A stretch of DNA of 64,000 bases, taken from Arthrobacter frigidicola. GTDB taxonomy: Bacteria; Actinomycetota; Actinomycetes; Actinomycetales; Micrococcaceae. A program made the translations under genes and the position numbers. The stretch lies in contig QZVU01000001.1 in NCBI GenBank assembly GCA_003602285.1, positions 744,001-808,000 on the forward strand, in the 5' to 3' direction. Of the stretch, positions 27,810-39,050 are shown piece by piece. Position 1 is the first letter of the stretch, and every line of letters begins with the position of its first letter. Under the pieces are notes generated by a model, which made no database searches, was not told the origin of the DNA, and saw only the letters and a list, made by a program, of their open reading frames with translations.

Positions 27810-28313
27810 ATGTCTGTTGTGATGGCCCGCGGTGTTTTGTACGTGCACTCAGCCCCTTCCGCGTTGTGCCCTCATGTCGAGTGGGCCATTGGGTCGGTGC
27901 TCGACAAGCGGGCCGACCTGGACTGGAGGCCTCAGCCTGCCGCGCCCGGAATGCACCGCGCCGAGCTTGCCTGGACCGGACCTCAGGGCTCGGGTGCGCA
28001 GCTCGCCTCGGCCCTGCGCGGCTGGGCGCACCTCCGCTATGAGGTTACCGAGGAGCAGAGCGCCGGAGTCGACGGCGGACGCTGGTCCCACACCCCCGAG
28101 CTCGGCATCTTCCACGCCACCACCGACGTCCACGGGAACATCATGGTGTCCGAGGACCGCATCCGTTACGCCTACGAGGCAGGCGCCGGCGATCCGTCGG
28201 CCGTCTACAACGAGCTGTCTCTTGCGCTCGGCGAATCCTGGGATGAAGAGCTCGAGCCGTTCCGCCACGCCGCCGAAGGCGCTCCCGTCCGCTGGCTCCA
28301 CCAGGTCGGCTGA
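27810..28313 (+). CDS. DUF3145 protein
   Basis: 167 residues (MSVVMARGVLYVHSAPSALCPHVEWAIGS), an actinobacteria-specific family of unknown function with strong conservation throughout, e.g. WSHTPELGIFHATTDVHGN. No signal peptide or transmembrane helix. GGAGG directly precedes ATG 27810; the earlier in-frame GTG adds a non-conserved stretch. The 228-base leader after xerC shows no gene. It is convergent with the fatty-acid cluster, separated by a terminator. Confidence 0.9.
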   Translation: MSVVMARGVLYVHSAPSALCPHVEWAIGSVLDKRADLDWRPQPAAPGMHRAELAWTGPQGSGAQLASALRGWAHLRYEVTEEQSAGVDGGRWSHTPELGIFHATTDVHGNIMVSEDRIRYAYEAGAGDPSAVYNELSLALGESWDEELEPFRHAAEGAPVRWLHQVG

Positions 28314-28358
28314 CAGGCACCCCACAGCGGCCGGTCAAACTCGCGGCCGCGACTCCAT

Positions 28359-28405
28359 AGCACAAAAGAAGGGCACCCTGGACGGGGGCGCCCTTCTTTT
28401 GTGCT
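28359..28405. terminator. Bidirectional terminator between DUF3145 gene and fabF
   Basis: Arms beginning AGCACAAAAGAAGGGC pair over 16 bases with the complementary arm ending CTTTTGTGCT. The A-rich left and T-rich right sides allow termination of both convergent transcripts. Confidence 0.85.
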
Positions 28406-28413
28406 AGGGGAGG

Positions 28414-29649
28414 CTACACGTTCCGGATGACGACGACGGCATTGTGGCCGCCGAATCCGAAGGAGTTGCTCAGCGCAACGATGTCTCCGCCGTGCAGCTT
28501 GCGCTCGGAGGTGACGACGTCGAGGGGGATTTCGGGGTCCTGGTTCTCCAGGTTGATCGTCATCGGGGCGCTCCGGTCGTACACGGCCAGGACGGTCATG
28601 ACGGCCTCGACGGCGCCCGAGGCGCCGAGGAGGTGGCCCGTCTGCGACTTGGTGGCCGAAACCGCAACGTTGTCGACGTGCGAACCGAACGCTTCCTTGA
28701 GCGCGATGTACTCGGGCTTGTCACCGACCGGCGTGGAGGTGGCGTGGGCATTGACGTGGACGACGTCCGAGGGCAGGGCGCGCGCGTCGAACAGTGCGGC
28801 CTTGAGGGCACGGGTGGCACCCAACCCGCCCGGGTCCGGTGCGGTGATGTGGTACGCGTCGGCGGTGACGGACGTGCCGGCCAGTTCGCCGTAGATGCGG
28901 GCACCGCGGGCGAGGGCGTGCTCCTCGGCCTCGAGCACCAGGGCGCCGGCGCCCTCACCCATGACGAAACCGTCGCGGTTGAGGTCGTAGGGCCGTGAGG
29001 CGTGCTCGGGGTCGTCATTGCGGCGCGAGAGGGCCTGCATCGAGGCGAACGCTGCCATCGGCATGGGGTGGATCGCCGCCTCGGCGCCACCGCACATGAC
29101 GACGTCGGCCTTGCCTGAGCGGATCAGTTCGAGGCCCTGGTGGAGGGCCTCGGTGCCGGAGGCGCAGGCCGAGACGGGGGTGTGGGCGCCGGCTCGCGCT
29201 CCGATGTCGAGGCTGACCGCGGCGGCAGGGCCGTTGGGCATCAGCATGGGCACGGTCATCGGCAAGACGCGGCGGGGGCCCTTGTCGCGGAGGGTGTCCC
29301 AGGCGTCGAGCAGGGTCCACACCCCGCCGATGCCGGTGGCGAAGGCTACGGCCAGACGGTCCGGGTCGACCTCTTCGATGCCGGAGTCGCGCCAGGCCTC
29401 GCGGGAGGCGACGACGGCGAACTGGGTTGAGGGGTCCATCCGCTTGGCCTCGACGCGCGAGAGGACGTCGCTGGACGGCGTGGAGACCTGGGCCGCGAAC
29501 GTGACGGGAAGTTCGTATTTCTGGACCCAGTCGGCCTCGATGGTGTGAGCACCGGAAACACCCTTGAGGGCGTTTGCCCACATGGTGGGTACGTCACCGC
29601 CGATGGGCGTTGTCGCACCGAGGCCGGTGATGACTACTTTGCGGGGCAT
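28414..29649 (-). CDS. fabF: Beta-ketoacyl-ACP synthase II (FabF)
   Basis: Elongating condensing enzyme of FAS-II. 411 residues. Catalytic triad visible: Cys in PVSACASGTEAL, His in VNAHATSTPVGD, second His/Lys in ATKSQTGHLLGASG. The C-terminal SFGFGGHNAVVV glycine loop is present. Last gene of the minus-strand order fabD-fabH-acpP-fabF, with a hairpin between acpP and fabF. Confidence 0.96.
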   Translation of the reverse strand: MPRKVVITGLGATTPIGGDVPTMWANALKGVSGAHTIEADWVQKYELPVTFAAQVSTPSSDVLSRVEAKRMDPSTQFAVVASREAWRDSGIEEVDPDRLAVAFATGIGGVWTLLDAWDTLRDKGPRRVLPMTVPMLMPNGPAAAVSLDIGARAGAHTPVSACASGTEALHQGLELIRSGKADVVMCGGAEAAIHPMPMAAFASMQALSRRNDDPEHASRPYDLNRDGFVMGEGAGALVLEAEEHALARGARIYGELAGTSVTADAYHITAPDPGGLGATRALKAALFDARALPSDVVHVNAHATSTPVGDKPEYIALKEAFGSHVDNVAVSATKSQTGHLLGASGAVEAVMTVLAVYDRSAPMTINLENQDPEIPLDVVTSERKLHGGDIVALSNSFGFGGHNAVVVIRNV

Positions 29650-29712
29650 GGGGTCACTCTTTCAAAGCGTTGGGTCGGTCGACGCCTTCCGGCGGGAACC
29701 AGGGTGAAGAAG

Positions 29713-29750
29713 GGCGGCTGCCTCCGGCGCTCGGGCCGGAGGCTGCCGCC
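29713..29750 (-). terminator. Strong hairpin between acpP and fabF
   Basis: Arms 29713-29728 and 29735-29750 pair at 15 of 16 positions with a 6-base loop. There is no U-run, so it more likely trims or attenuates the transcript after acpP than ends it, which would set ACP expression above FabF. Confidence 0.55.
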
Positions 29751-29772
29751 GTCGCTCCTCGCGGAGCAGGTG

Positions 29773-30018
29773 TTACGCCTGCGCGCCGGCGATGAAGGTA
29801 ACGGCGTCGCCTACGGTCTTGAGGTTCTTGACTTCCTCGTCCGGGATGCGAACGCCGAACTTCTCCTCGGCGTTGACGACGATAGTCATCATCGAGATCG
29901 AGTCGATGTCGAGGTCGTCGGTGAAGGACTTGTCCATCTGGACGGACTCGGGAGCGAGGCCCGTTTCCTCGTTGACGATCTCGGCCAGACCGGCCAGGAT
30001 TTCTTCGTTGTTAGCCAT
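29773..30018 (-). CDS. acpP: Acyl carrier protein
   Basis: Carries growing acyl chains on phosphopantetheine. 81 residues; the attachment Ser is in DDLDIDSISMMTI. The protein is acidic, as expected. ATG 30018 has a perfect AAAGGAG 5 bases upstream; the longer open frame to 30132 is not needed. Confidence 0.97.
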   Translation of the reverse strand: MANNEEILAGLAEIVNEETGLAPESVQMDKSFTDDLDIDSISMMTIVVNAEEKFGVRIPDEEVKNLKTVGDAVTFIAGAQA

Positions 30019-30097
30019 AGTGGCTCCTTTTCTGTTAATGCCGGGCGGTCCCGGCGTGGTTGGGTCGAACCGCCGTCGGCGGTTTGGGCGTGGAAAG

Positions 30098-31165
30098 TCA
30101 GGGAAGGACGACGACCTGGGCGCCGAAGACAAGCCCGGCTCCGAAACCGATCTGCAGGGCGAGCCCGCCGCTCAGTTCCGGCTGTTCCTTCAGCAGGCGG
30201 TGCATGGCCAGCGGGATCGACGCAGCGGAGGTGTTCCCCGCATCGACTATGTCACGGGCCACGCTCACGTGTTCGGGAAGCTTCAGCTGCTTGACCATCT
30301 CATCGATAATACGGATGTTCGCCTGGTGTGGCAGGAAGGCCGCGAGGTCGTCGGCAGTGATTCCCGCTGCATCGAGCGCCTGCTGGGCGACCTTGGCCAT
30401 CTCCCACACGGCCCAGCGGAACACGGTGGGCCCGTCCTGGCGCATCGTGGGCCACAGGGAGGCCTGCTCGGCGGCGGGGTCGGCGGCTTCGCCGTCGGCC
30501 TCCGAAGCGTCGAGGGCACCGAGGGAGTAGTCACGGATGTCGATGAGGGAGCGGGTCATCCGGATCGACTCGTGCTTGCTGCCGTCCGAGCCCCACACCG
30601 ACGGGCCGATGCCCGCGGTGGTCGACGGGCCGACGACGACGGCGCCTGCGCCGTCACCCAGCAGGAAGGAGATGGTGCGGTCGGAGTTGTCGATGAAGTC
30701 CGAAAGCTTCTCGACGCCGACGACCAGGACGTACTCCGCCGTACCGGCGTGCACGAGGGCGTCGGCCTGGGCGATGCCGTAGCAGTAGCCTGCGCAGGCC
30801 GCGGAGATGTCGTACGCCGGGGCCGGCGTCGCACCCAGCCGGTCCGCGAGCTGCGCGGACGCCGAGGGAGTGGCGTAGGGGTGGGTGACAGTGGAGACAA
30901 GCACCCCGCCGAGCTGCTTCGCGTCGATGCCGGCATTGGCCAGGGCCTCGCGGGCGGCCGCCTCGGCCATGTCGATGACGCTCACGTCGCGCGGAGCGCG
31001 GTGGCGGGTCACGATGCCGGTGCGCTGGCGGATCCATTCGTCGGAGGAATCGATCCACTGCACGACGTCGTCATTGGTAACGATCACCTCGGGCCGGTAC
31101 GCCCCGACGCCGAGAATGCGGGTGTAGTCGCGCAGGGGAGCCTGCTGAAGAGCCGGAGTGCTCAC
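30098..31165 (-). CDS. fabH: Beta-ketoacyl-ACP synthase III (FabH)
   Basis: Starts fatty acid synthesis by condensing an acyl-CoA primer with malonyl-ACP. 355 residues. Catalytic Cys in ISAACAGYCYG, His in FLPHQANIRI, Asn in DAGNTSAASI. About 20 residues longer than E. coli FabH because of an acidic insertion (ASEADGEAADPAAEQAS) before the His motif. The GTG start overlaps the fabD stop by 4 bases (GTGA). Confidence 0.96.
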   Translation of the reverse strand: MSTPALQQAPLRDYTRILGVGAYRPEVIVTNDDVVQWIDSSDEWIRQRTGIVTRHRAPRDVSVIDMAEAAAREALANAGIDAKQLGGVLVSTVTHPYATPSASAQLADRLGATPAPAYDISAACAGYCYGIAQADALVHAGTAEYVLVVGVEKLSDFIDNSDRTISFLLGDGAGAVVVGPSTTAGIGPSVWGSDGSKHESIRMTRSLIDIRDYSLGALDASEADGEAADPAAEQASLWPTMRQDGPTVFRWAVWEMAKVAQQALDAAGITADDLAAFLPHQANIRIIDEMVKQLKLPEHVSVARDIVDAGNTSAASIPLAMHRLLKEQPELSGGLALQIGFGAGLVFGAQVVVLP

Positions 31166-32124
31166 TGATGTCCTTCTGCCAGGGATGAGTCGGTATCCAG
31201 GAGACGCGAATGCTCGTCGATGAAGGCGCGGGCAGCGTCGAGGTCCTCAGGAGATTTTACGGGCAATCCGGCCGTACCGCGCATTCCACGTTTCGCCAGC
31301 CCGGTCAGGGTGCCCGCCGGGGCGAGCTCCAGCATGCCGGTCACGCCCATTTCCTGCATCGACGCCATGCACAGATCCCACCGCACCGGACGTGACACCT
31401 GGGCGATGAGGCTGTCAAGATTCGCCTCACCGGTGCTCACCGGCTGGCCGTCGAAGTTCGAAAGCAGCGTTGGCAGGGGTTCGGCGGGGGTGAGCGAGGG
31501 CCGCAGGGCCTCGAGCGCGGTCACGGCCGGGGCCATGTGAGCGGTGTGGAAGGCGCCGGCGACCTTCAGCGGGATCACCCGGGCCTTGGCCGGCGGATCG
31601 GCGGCGAGGGCTGCGAGCTGCTCGAGCGTTCCGGCGGCCACCACCTGGCCGCCGCCGTTGGCGTTCGCCGCGGTGAGGCCGAGCCGGTCCAGGACCTGCG
31701 CGACGTCGTCGGGGTCGCCGCCCAGGACGGCGCTCATGCCGGTCGGTACAACCGCGGCGGCTTCGGCCATGGCGGTGGCGCGGACGCGGACGAAGGCGAT
31801 CGCGTCGGCCTCGGTGAGGGCGCCGGAGATGGCCGTCGCGGTCAGTTCACCCACCGAGTGGCCCGCCACGACGGTCCCGGCGGTCATCGGGCGGTTCTCG
31901 AGGAGCACCCGGGCGGCGACCAGCCCAGCGGCAACGATCAGGGGCTGGGCGACGGCGGTGTCCTTGATCGTGTCTTCGTCGGACACCGTGCCGTGCTTGA
32001 CCAGGTCGACGCCGGCCTGGTCGCTGAGGAGGGCGAGGTGCCCGGCGACGCCGGGCAGTTCAAGCCACGGGCTGAGGAATCCTGGCGTTTGGGACCCCTG
32101 GCCGGGGCAGGCGATTGCAAGCAC
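31162..32124 (-). CDS. fabD: Malonyl-CoA:ACP transacylase (FabD)
   Basis: Loads malonyl groups onto ACP. 320 residues from GTG (MLAIACPGQGSQTPG). Nucleophile Ser in AGHSVGELTA; His in GAFHTAHM; the Arg region RVRATAMAEA is present. First of the four FAS-II genes, directly downstream of the regulator fasR on the same strand. Confidence 0.96.
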   Translation of the reverse strand: MLAIACPGQGSQTPGFLSPWLELPGVAGHLALLSDQAGVDLVKHGTVSDEDTIKDTAVAQPLIVAAGLVAARVLLENRPMTAGTVVAGHSVGELTATAISGALTEADAIAFVRVRATAMAEAAAVVPTGMSAVLGGDPDDVAQVLDRLGLTAANANGGGQVVAAGTLEQLAALAADPPAKARVIPLKVAGAFHTAHMAPAVTALEALRPSLTPAEPLPTLLSNFDGQPVSTGEANLDSLIAQVSRPVRWDLCMASMQEMGVTGMLELAPAGTLTGLAKRGMRGTAGLPVKSPEDLDAARAFIDEHSRLLDTDSSLAEGHQ

Positions 32125-32217
32125 GTTTCCAGCTTTCCAAATCGGCGATGCTTTCTCGGGTGTTTCGTCGAACCAAGCTGCGGCGGACGCTTTGTAGGAA
32201 CTCTACAAGGTCCAGCC

Positions 32218-33471
32218 CTACCCGGACCGGGCCGGCGACCGTTCCGGGGAGGACTTCGAGGGCTGATAGAGCCGCCCGACGACCAGCGCCGTCTGCAGGA
32301 CAAACGCCTCCCGGGGGAGCAGCGGGTCCCATCCGGTGACGTCGCACACCCGGCGCAGCCGGTACCGGACGGTGTTGGCGTGGACGAACAGCGCCCGCGA
32401 GGTGGCCTCGAGCGAGTGCCCCAGCGTCAGGTAGGCGGAGAGGGTCTGCTCAAGGCCGTTCGAGGCGTTGATCAGCGGCCGGTAGATGTTGTGGACCAGG
32501 GCCTTCCGCGCCGAGTCGTCACCGGACACGACCCGCTCGGGCCAGAGGTCCTCCGCCGACACCGGCCGGGGCGCCGTGGGCCAGGCCTTCGCTGCGGTGA
32601 GGCCGGCGAAGGCGGCCTGCGCCGAGCTGCTCGCCGCGACGAGGGACTCCGCCTCCGGGCCGTACACTACCGGGCCGGGCCCGAAGAGTTCGCTGAGGCG
32701 GGTGTAGGAGGCGTCGCGTTCGTGTACGCCGCCGAGGACCAGGATGAGCCGGTCGCCCTGGATGCCGACGAGGGTGTCCTCCGCCAGGCGGCCGGTTACG
32801 CGCCGGAGCTCGTTGAGGAAACCGGCGTTGGGTTCGGGCGGCGCGCTGCCCACCATCACCGTGATGCGCCCGGTGGAGTTCCACCCGACCGCGGCAATGC
32901 GGGAGCGCAGGGCATCGGAGCTTTCGCCGCGCAGGATGGCATCGACCACAAGGGCCTCGAGCCGGGTATCCCAGGATCCGCGTGTCTCGGCGGCGCGGGC
33001 ATAGACGTCGGCGGCGGCGAAGGCGACTTCGCGGGAGTAGCGGAGCACCGCCTCGCGCAGCGGGGCCTGATCGGCCGGCGGCGCCAGGAAGGGCACCTGG
33101 TCCTCGACCACCTGGACCACGACGCGGATCAGCTGGAGGGCCTTCTGGAGGCTGATCGAGCGCGTCAGTTCCGTCGGGGCGGTGCCGAAGACGTCGCTGA
33201 GCACCCAGGCGGGGGAGACGGGACGCTGGTACCAGTTGACGAAGGAAGCGATGCCCTTCTGGGCGACCATGCCCAACGCCGAGCGTTCATCCGGGCGCAG
33301 CCCGCGGTACCAGGGGAGGTCGGAGTCGAGCTGCTTCAGCGTGGCCGTGGAGAGGGCCCCGATCTTCGAGCGCAGTCGCTCCACGGTGTCGGGATCCGGC
33401 GGCGCGGCCGATGACCCTCTGGCGGCCCCGGCGGTCCGGGGCGGGGAGGCAGGGCTGTCGGGGAGCGGCAT
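32218..33471 (-). CDS. fasR: FasR-like PucR-family transcriptional regulator of fatty acid synthesis
   Basis: 417 residues. A central GGDEF-like/PucR region is followed by a C-terminal helix-turn-helix (about 355-400) with LEQTLSAYLTLGHSLEATSRALFVHANTVRYRLRRV, the PucR HTH_30 type. In Streptomyces (FasR) and Mycobacterium the homologous gene next to fabD activates the fab operon, and the same order aceE / fasR / fabD is seen here. Neither candidate start has a clear Shine-Dalgarno; ATG 33471 is given, ATG 33507 would add 12 residues. Confidence 0.88.
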   Translation of the reverse strand: MPLPDSPASPPRTAGAARGSSAAPPDPDTVERLRSKIGALSTATLKQLDSDLPWYRGLRPDERSALGMVAQKGIASFVNWYQRPVSPAWVLSDVFGTAPTELTRSISLQKALQLIRVVVQVVEDQVPFLAPPADQAPLREAVLRYSREVAFAAADVYARAAETRGSWDTRLEALVVDAILRGESSDALRSRIAAVGWNSTGRITVMVGSAPPEPNAGFLNELRRVTGRLAEDTLVGIQGDRLILVLGGVHERDASYTRLSELFGPGPVVYGPEAESLVAASSSAQAAFAGLTAAKAWPTAPRPVSAEDLWPERVVSGDDSARKALVHNIYRPLINASNGLEQTLSAYLTLGHSLEATSRALFVHANTVRYRLRRVCDVTGWDPLLPREAFVLQTALVVGRLYQPSKSSPERSPARSG

Positions 33472-33546
33472 GAACCGAGCATACGGTTTTCGCCCGGGAA
33501 GCTCCATTTTGTGGGACAGCTACAAATAAAGTGCTTAAACGCAACA

Positions 33547-33576
33547 GCGGGCGGTGGACTTCCGTCCACCGCCCGC
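33547..33576 (-). terminator. Terminator of aceE
   Basis: Perfect 13-base arms around a 4-base loop, just past the aceE stop. Downstream on the minus strand is a T-rich stretch (CTGTTGCGTTT). Confidence 0.75.
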
Positions 33577-33612
33577 CGTTACCGGGTCAGGCCCAGAGGC
33601 CCTTCCGCAGGA

Positions 33613-36366
<2,754 letters not shown>

Positions 36367-36616
36367 GCGAAAACCTCTCCACTTGTCGCCGATGATGTCA
36401 GCGACGCTTATGACTTTGTGCTTCGGATCGATTGCCCGAATGATTGTGCAGGTCCGGCCGGGGGCTGATTAACCGAGGCCGTTCACCGAATCACTCTATC
36501 GCCGCGGCGGGTCGGATGCGTAGCCGCGGCTTCGCGCTGGGCGAAACCGCGGACCGCCGGGTGCGCAGCAGCCGGGGCAAAGGTCATGCCAGCTTGAAGC
36601 GTGGCGTATAAAGGTG

Positions 36617-36644
36617 TTGGCTGGTAGTAATACAAGACTACCTT
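36617..36644 (+). promoter_or_regulatory. Promoter candidate with inverted repeat in the spacer, before the DUF3052 gene
   Basis: TTGGCT (36617) and TACCTT (36639) with a 16-base spacer form a plausible -35/-10 pair. The spacer and -10 hold the inverted repeat GGTAGT-n8-ACTACC (36623-36642), a possible repressor site. The remaining divergent gap (36367-36694) between aceE and DUF3052 holds both leaders and no other gene that I can see. Confidence 0.35.
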
Positions 36645-36694
36645 TGTGCGGATTCGTCACCTGGACGGTCCCGGCGTTCTTCAGGAGGAACTAA

Positions 36695-37114
36695 GTGAGC
36701 GAGGCCGAAGCCGCCACTGCAGTAAGTGTGGCGGGCAAGTTGGGTTTCAAGACCGGTGACCTTGTTCAGGAGCTCGGCTACGACGAGGACGTCGACTTCG
36801 ACTTCCGCGACGCGCTCGAGGCCGACATCGGGTCGGAACTTCTGATGGAGGACGACCAGGACGTCGTGGACGGCGTCATCCTGTGGTGGCGCAACAACGA
36901 TGGCGACCTCGTTGATGCTCTCGTCGACGCGCTGGTTTCCCTCGGCGAAGGCGGGGTCATCTGGGTCCTCACCCCTAAGCCCGGACGCGAGGGCTACGTG
37001 GCTCCGTCCGAAATCCAGGAGGCCGCGCCCACCGCAGGGCTCCACTCAACCTCCTCCGCGGGGGTCTCGAAGGAGTGGGCCGCAACCCGCCTGGTGAGCC
37101 GGCGGAAGCAGTAG
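36695..37114 (+). CDS. DUF3052 protein
   Basis: 139 residues of unknown function, actinobacterial. The conserved core is KLGFKTGDLVQELGYDEDVDFDFRDALEADIG and DGVILWWRNNDGDLVDALVDA; acidic, no membrane segment. GTG start with AGGAGGA. The following peroxiredoxin gene starts one base after the stop. In mycobacteria the homologue also lies between aceE and ahpE. Confidence 0.88.
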   Translation: MSEAEAATAVSVAGKLGFKTGDLVQELGYDEDVDFDFRDALEADIGSELLMEDDQDVVDGVILWWRNNDGDLVDALVDALVSLGEGGVIWVLTPKPGREGYVAPSEIQEAAPTAGLHSTSSAGVSKEWAATRLVSRRKQ

Positions 37115-37115
37115 C

Positions 37116-37589
37116 GTGACGAGGCTCCCTGTTCCGGGTGAGCCCGCACCCGATGCCGAGCTGGTGAACCAGCATGGCGAAACGGTTTGTTTGAGTGCCC
37201 TTCGGGGTGCAGCGGCGGCGCTCGTCTTCTTCCCCTCGGCCTTCTCCCGGGTCTGCACCCGGGAACTGGCAGACCTGCAGGCCTCCGGCGGTCAGTTCGC
37301 TGCCCATGGCGTGCGGCTGCTCGGCATCTCAACCGACTCCAAGTACACCCTCCGGGCCTATGCCGAAGCAGAAGGCCTCACCTTCGATCTCCTGTCGGAC
37401 TTCTGGCCCCACGGCGCCGCAGCCCAGGCCTTCGGCGTCTTCGACGCGCAGGCGGGCTCCGCGCGGCGGTTCACCTTCTTCCTCGACGCCGAAGGCGTCG
37501 TCTCCTCCGTCATCAGTTCCGGCCCGGGCGAGCCCCGCAGTGCGGCGGACTATGCCTCCGCGGTCGCCTCGCTGGCGGGTGCGGCATGA
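37116..37589 (+). CDS. Peroxiredoxin, AhpE-like
   Basis: Thiol peroxidase, 157 residues. Peroxidatic Cys47 in FFPSAFSRVCTREL; no clear resolving Cys, as in one-Cys AhpE, so reduction probably relies on small thiols or a partner. The only other Cys is Cys25. GTG start, coupled to DUF3052 and, by ATGA, to the sirtuin gene. Confidence 0.9.
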   Translation: MTRLPVPGEPAPDAELVNQHGETVCLSALRGAAAALVFFPSAFSRVCTRELADLQASGGQFAAHGVRLLGISTDSKYTLRAYAEAEGLTFDLLSDFWPHGAAAQAFGVFDAQAGSARRFTFFLDAEGVVSSVISSGPGEPRSAADYASAVASLAGAA

Positions 37590-38545
37590 GCGCGCAGCCT
37601 GGACAGAATCCGCCCAGAGATCCCGTGCCGCCGGATCCGTCGTCCAATCCGCGTTTCGGACTCACGGGATTCGCGACGGACGGCTCCGCCGCGTTGGCAC
37701 CCCTCGGTGCGGAGGCTCTAGTCCGGCTCGGTGCGGCCGTGGAGCTGCTCTCCGGCCTGCGGCTTGCTGTCCTGACCGGGGCGGGCCTCAGCACGGATTC
37801 GGGCATCCCCGACTACCGCGGGCCGTCGTCGCCCCCGCGCAACCCGATGACCTACCAGCAGTTCGTCGGCGATGAAGCCCTCCGACGGCGGTACTGGGCC
37901 CGCAACCACGTGGGCTGGCGCCACCTGCGCCACGCCGACCCCAACCCGGGCCACGCCGCCGTCGCCCGGCTCGAGCAGCGCGGGCTGATCACCGGGCTCA
38001 TTACCCAGAACGTGGACCGGCTCCACTCAACGGCCGGCAGCGTCAACGTCATCGACCTCCACGGCACCTACGACCGGGTTGTCTGCCTCAACTGCAGGAC
38101 GCCGTTCCGGCGGGCCGAGATCGCCGACCTGCTCGAGAAGCTCAACCCCGGGTACCTGGAGCGCGAGTCCGACGCCGGGGACGTCGCCCCCGACGCCGAC
38201 GCCGATGTCGACGACACCGCCGATTTCGTCGTCGCACCCTGCCCGGTCTGCGGCGGCATGCTCAAGCCGGATTTCGTTTACTTCGGCGAGAACGTCCCGA
38301 AAGACCGGGTTGCCGAGGCCTACCGGATGGTGGACGAGGCCGGGGCCCTGCTGGTCGCCGGGTCCTCACTCACCGTGATGAGCGGCCTGCGGTTCGTCCG
38401 CCACGCGCACAAGGCAGGGAAGCCCGTGGTCATCATCAACCGCGGAGCGACCCGGGGCGACGACCTGGCGACCCTGCTCATCGACGCCGGTGTCTCGGAG
38501 TCACTGACCTACCTCGCGGAAAGGCTGCCTGCGCTGAAGAATTGA
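37586..38545 (+). CDS. Sir2-family NAD-dependent protein deacylase
   Basis: 319 residues. Motifs: NAD site GAGLSTDSGIPDYRG, TQNVDRLHSTAGS, catalytic His in DLHGTYDRVVC; two zinc Cys pairs (CLNC and CPVC); PDFVYFGENVP; AGSSLTVMSG. The N-terminal 45 residues are Pro-rich and non-conserved. An insertion with an Asp-rich tract (PDADADVDDTADF) lies between the Cys pairs. ATG overlaps the peroxiredoxin stop. Confidence 0.94.
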   Translation: MSAQPGQNPPRDPVPPDPSSNPRFGLTGFATDGSAALAPLGAEALVRLGAAVELLSGLRLAVLTGAGLSTDSGIPDYRGPSSPPRNPMTYQQFVGDEALRRRYWARNHVGWRHLRHADPNPGHAAVARLEQRGLITGLITQNVDRLHSTAGSVNVIDLHGTYDRVVCLNCRTPFRRAEIADLLEKLNPGYLERESDAGDVAPDADADVDDTADFVVAPCPVCGGMLKPDFVYFGENVPKDRVAEAYRMVDEAGALLVAGSSLTVMSGLRFVRHAHKAGKPVVIINRGATRGDDLATLLIDAGVSESLTYLAERLPALKN

Positions 38546-38577
38546 GCGGGGACCGCCCGTGTGCCGGGGCCCAGCGA

Positions 38578-38608
38578 TTGGCGTGCGCCGTCGGTCATCG
38601 GGTAGAGT
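38578..38608 (+). promoter_or_regulatory. Promoter candidate for tRNA-Val
   Basis: TTGGCG and TAGAGT separated by 19 bases, ending about 58 bases before the tRNA. The strong -10-like hexamer supports it; the spacer is somewhat long. Confidence 0.35.
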
Positions 38609-38666
38609 CAGTCTTTGGAATGAGCGCTCTTCCGGATTTTCCCGGTGGCGCCGCATTCACGAATTT

Positions 38667-38742
38667 GGGTCTTTAGCTCAGCTGGTAGAGCGCCACGTTT
38701 ACACCGTGGATGTCATCGGTTCGATCCCGGTAGGACCCACCA
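38667..38742 (+). tRNA. tRNA-Val (anticodon TAC)
   Basis: A complete cloverleaf. The acceptor GGGTCTT pairs with AGGACCC, the anticodon loop TTTACAC sits between CCACG and CGTGG, and the T arm has GGTTCGATCCC. The CCA end is encoded. A terminator follows directly, then accessory DNA. Confidence 0.97.
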
Positions 38743-38744
38743 CT

Positions 38745-38788
38745 GAAACCCCGTTCTTGCGGCCTGGAAGCCGCGGGAACGGGGTTTC
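38745..38788 (+). terminator. Terminator after tRNA-Val
   Basis: 12-base arms GAAACCCCGTTC / GAACGGGGTTTC enclose a second small stem (GCGGC/GCCGC). The right arm ends in TTTC. Confidence 0.75.
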
Positions 38789-38919
38789 TGCGTTGAGTGC
38801 GACTTTTACCTGAAGGCCTCGGCACCGCTGTTCCACGAAGGCAGTGGGCACCACCATCACCACTCGACTGCGCCCGAATGGCGCGACGGCTGACTCCGCC
38901 CCCAGGTTGGTCGAAAACT

Positions 38920-39034
38920 AAGCAATCAGGGTAGAGAGTCCCAGCAATTTAGGGTAGATAATCACTCCAATTCCCGGTAGAAACCGAGTCCAATTAGGGT
39001 ATGGAGTCGTTCCAGATTAGGTTGCGCTCGATGG
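38920..39034. repeat. Five degenerate tandem repeats of about 22-24 bases, insertion-element-end-like
   Basis: The unit is roughly cCAATTAGGGTAgagagtc, starting near 38920, 38942, 38966, 38989 and 39011; each copy keeps CAAT or CAGATTA followed by GG(G)TA or close to it. Serial direct repeats like these form the transposase-binding ends of IS21-family elements; no transposase gene remains. The stretch is more AT-rich than the neighbours. Just before it (about 38789-38893) an ORF fragment ends ...HEGSGHHHHHSTAPEWRDG; whether it is real is unclear. Apart from these, 38789-39050 shows no gene. Confidence 0.55.
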
Positions 39035-39050
39035 ATCGCCCCCTCCAGAC

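Noticed and set aside
38667-38742. Integrated prophage at tRNA-Val
   Set aside because: No integrase, no phage structural genes and no second copy of the tRNA end seen in the window.
38559-38813. 84-residue plus-strand frame
   Set aside because: Runs through the tRNA-Val gene and its terminator.
38745-39034. CRISPR array
   Set aside because: The repeats are tandem, degenerate and without unique spacers; no cas genes are present.
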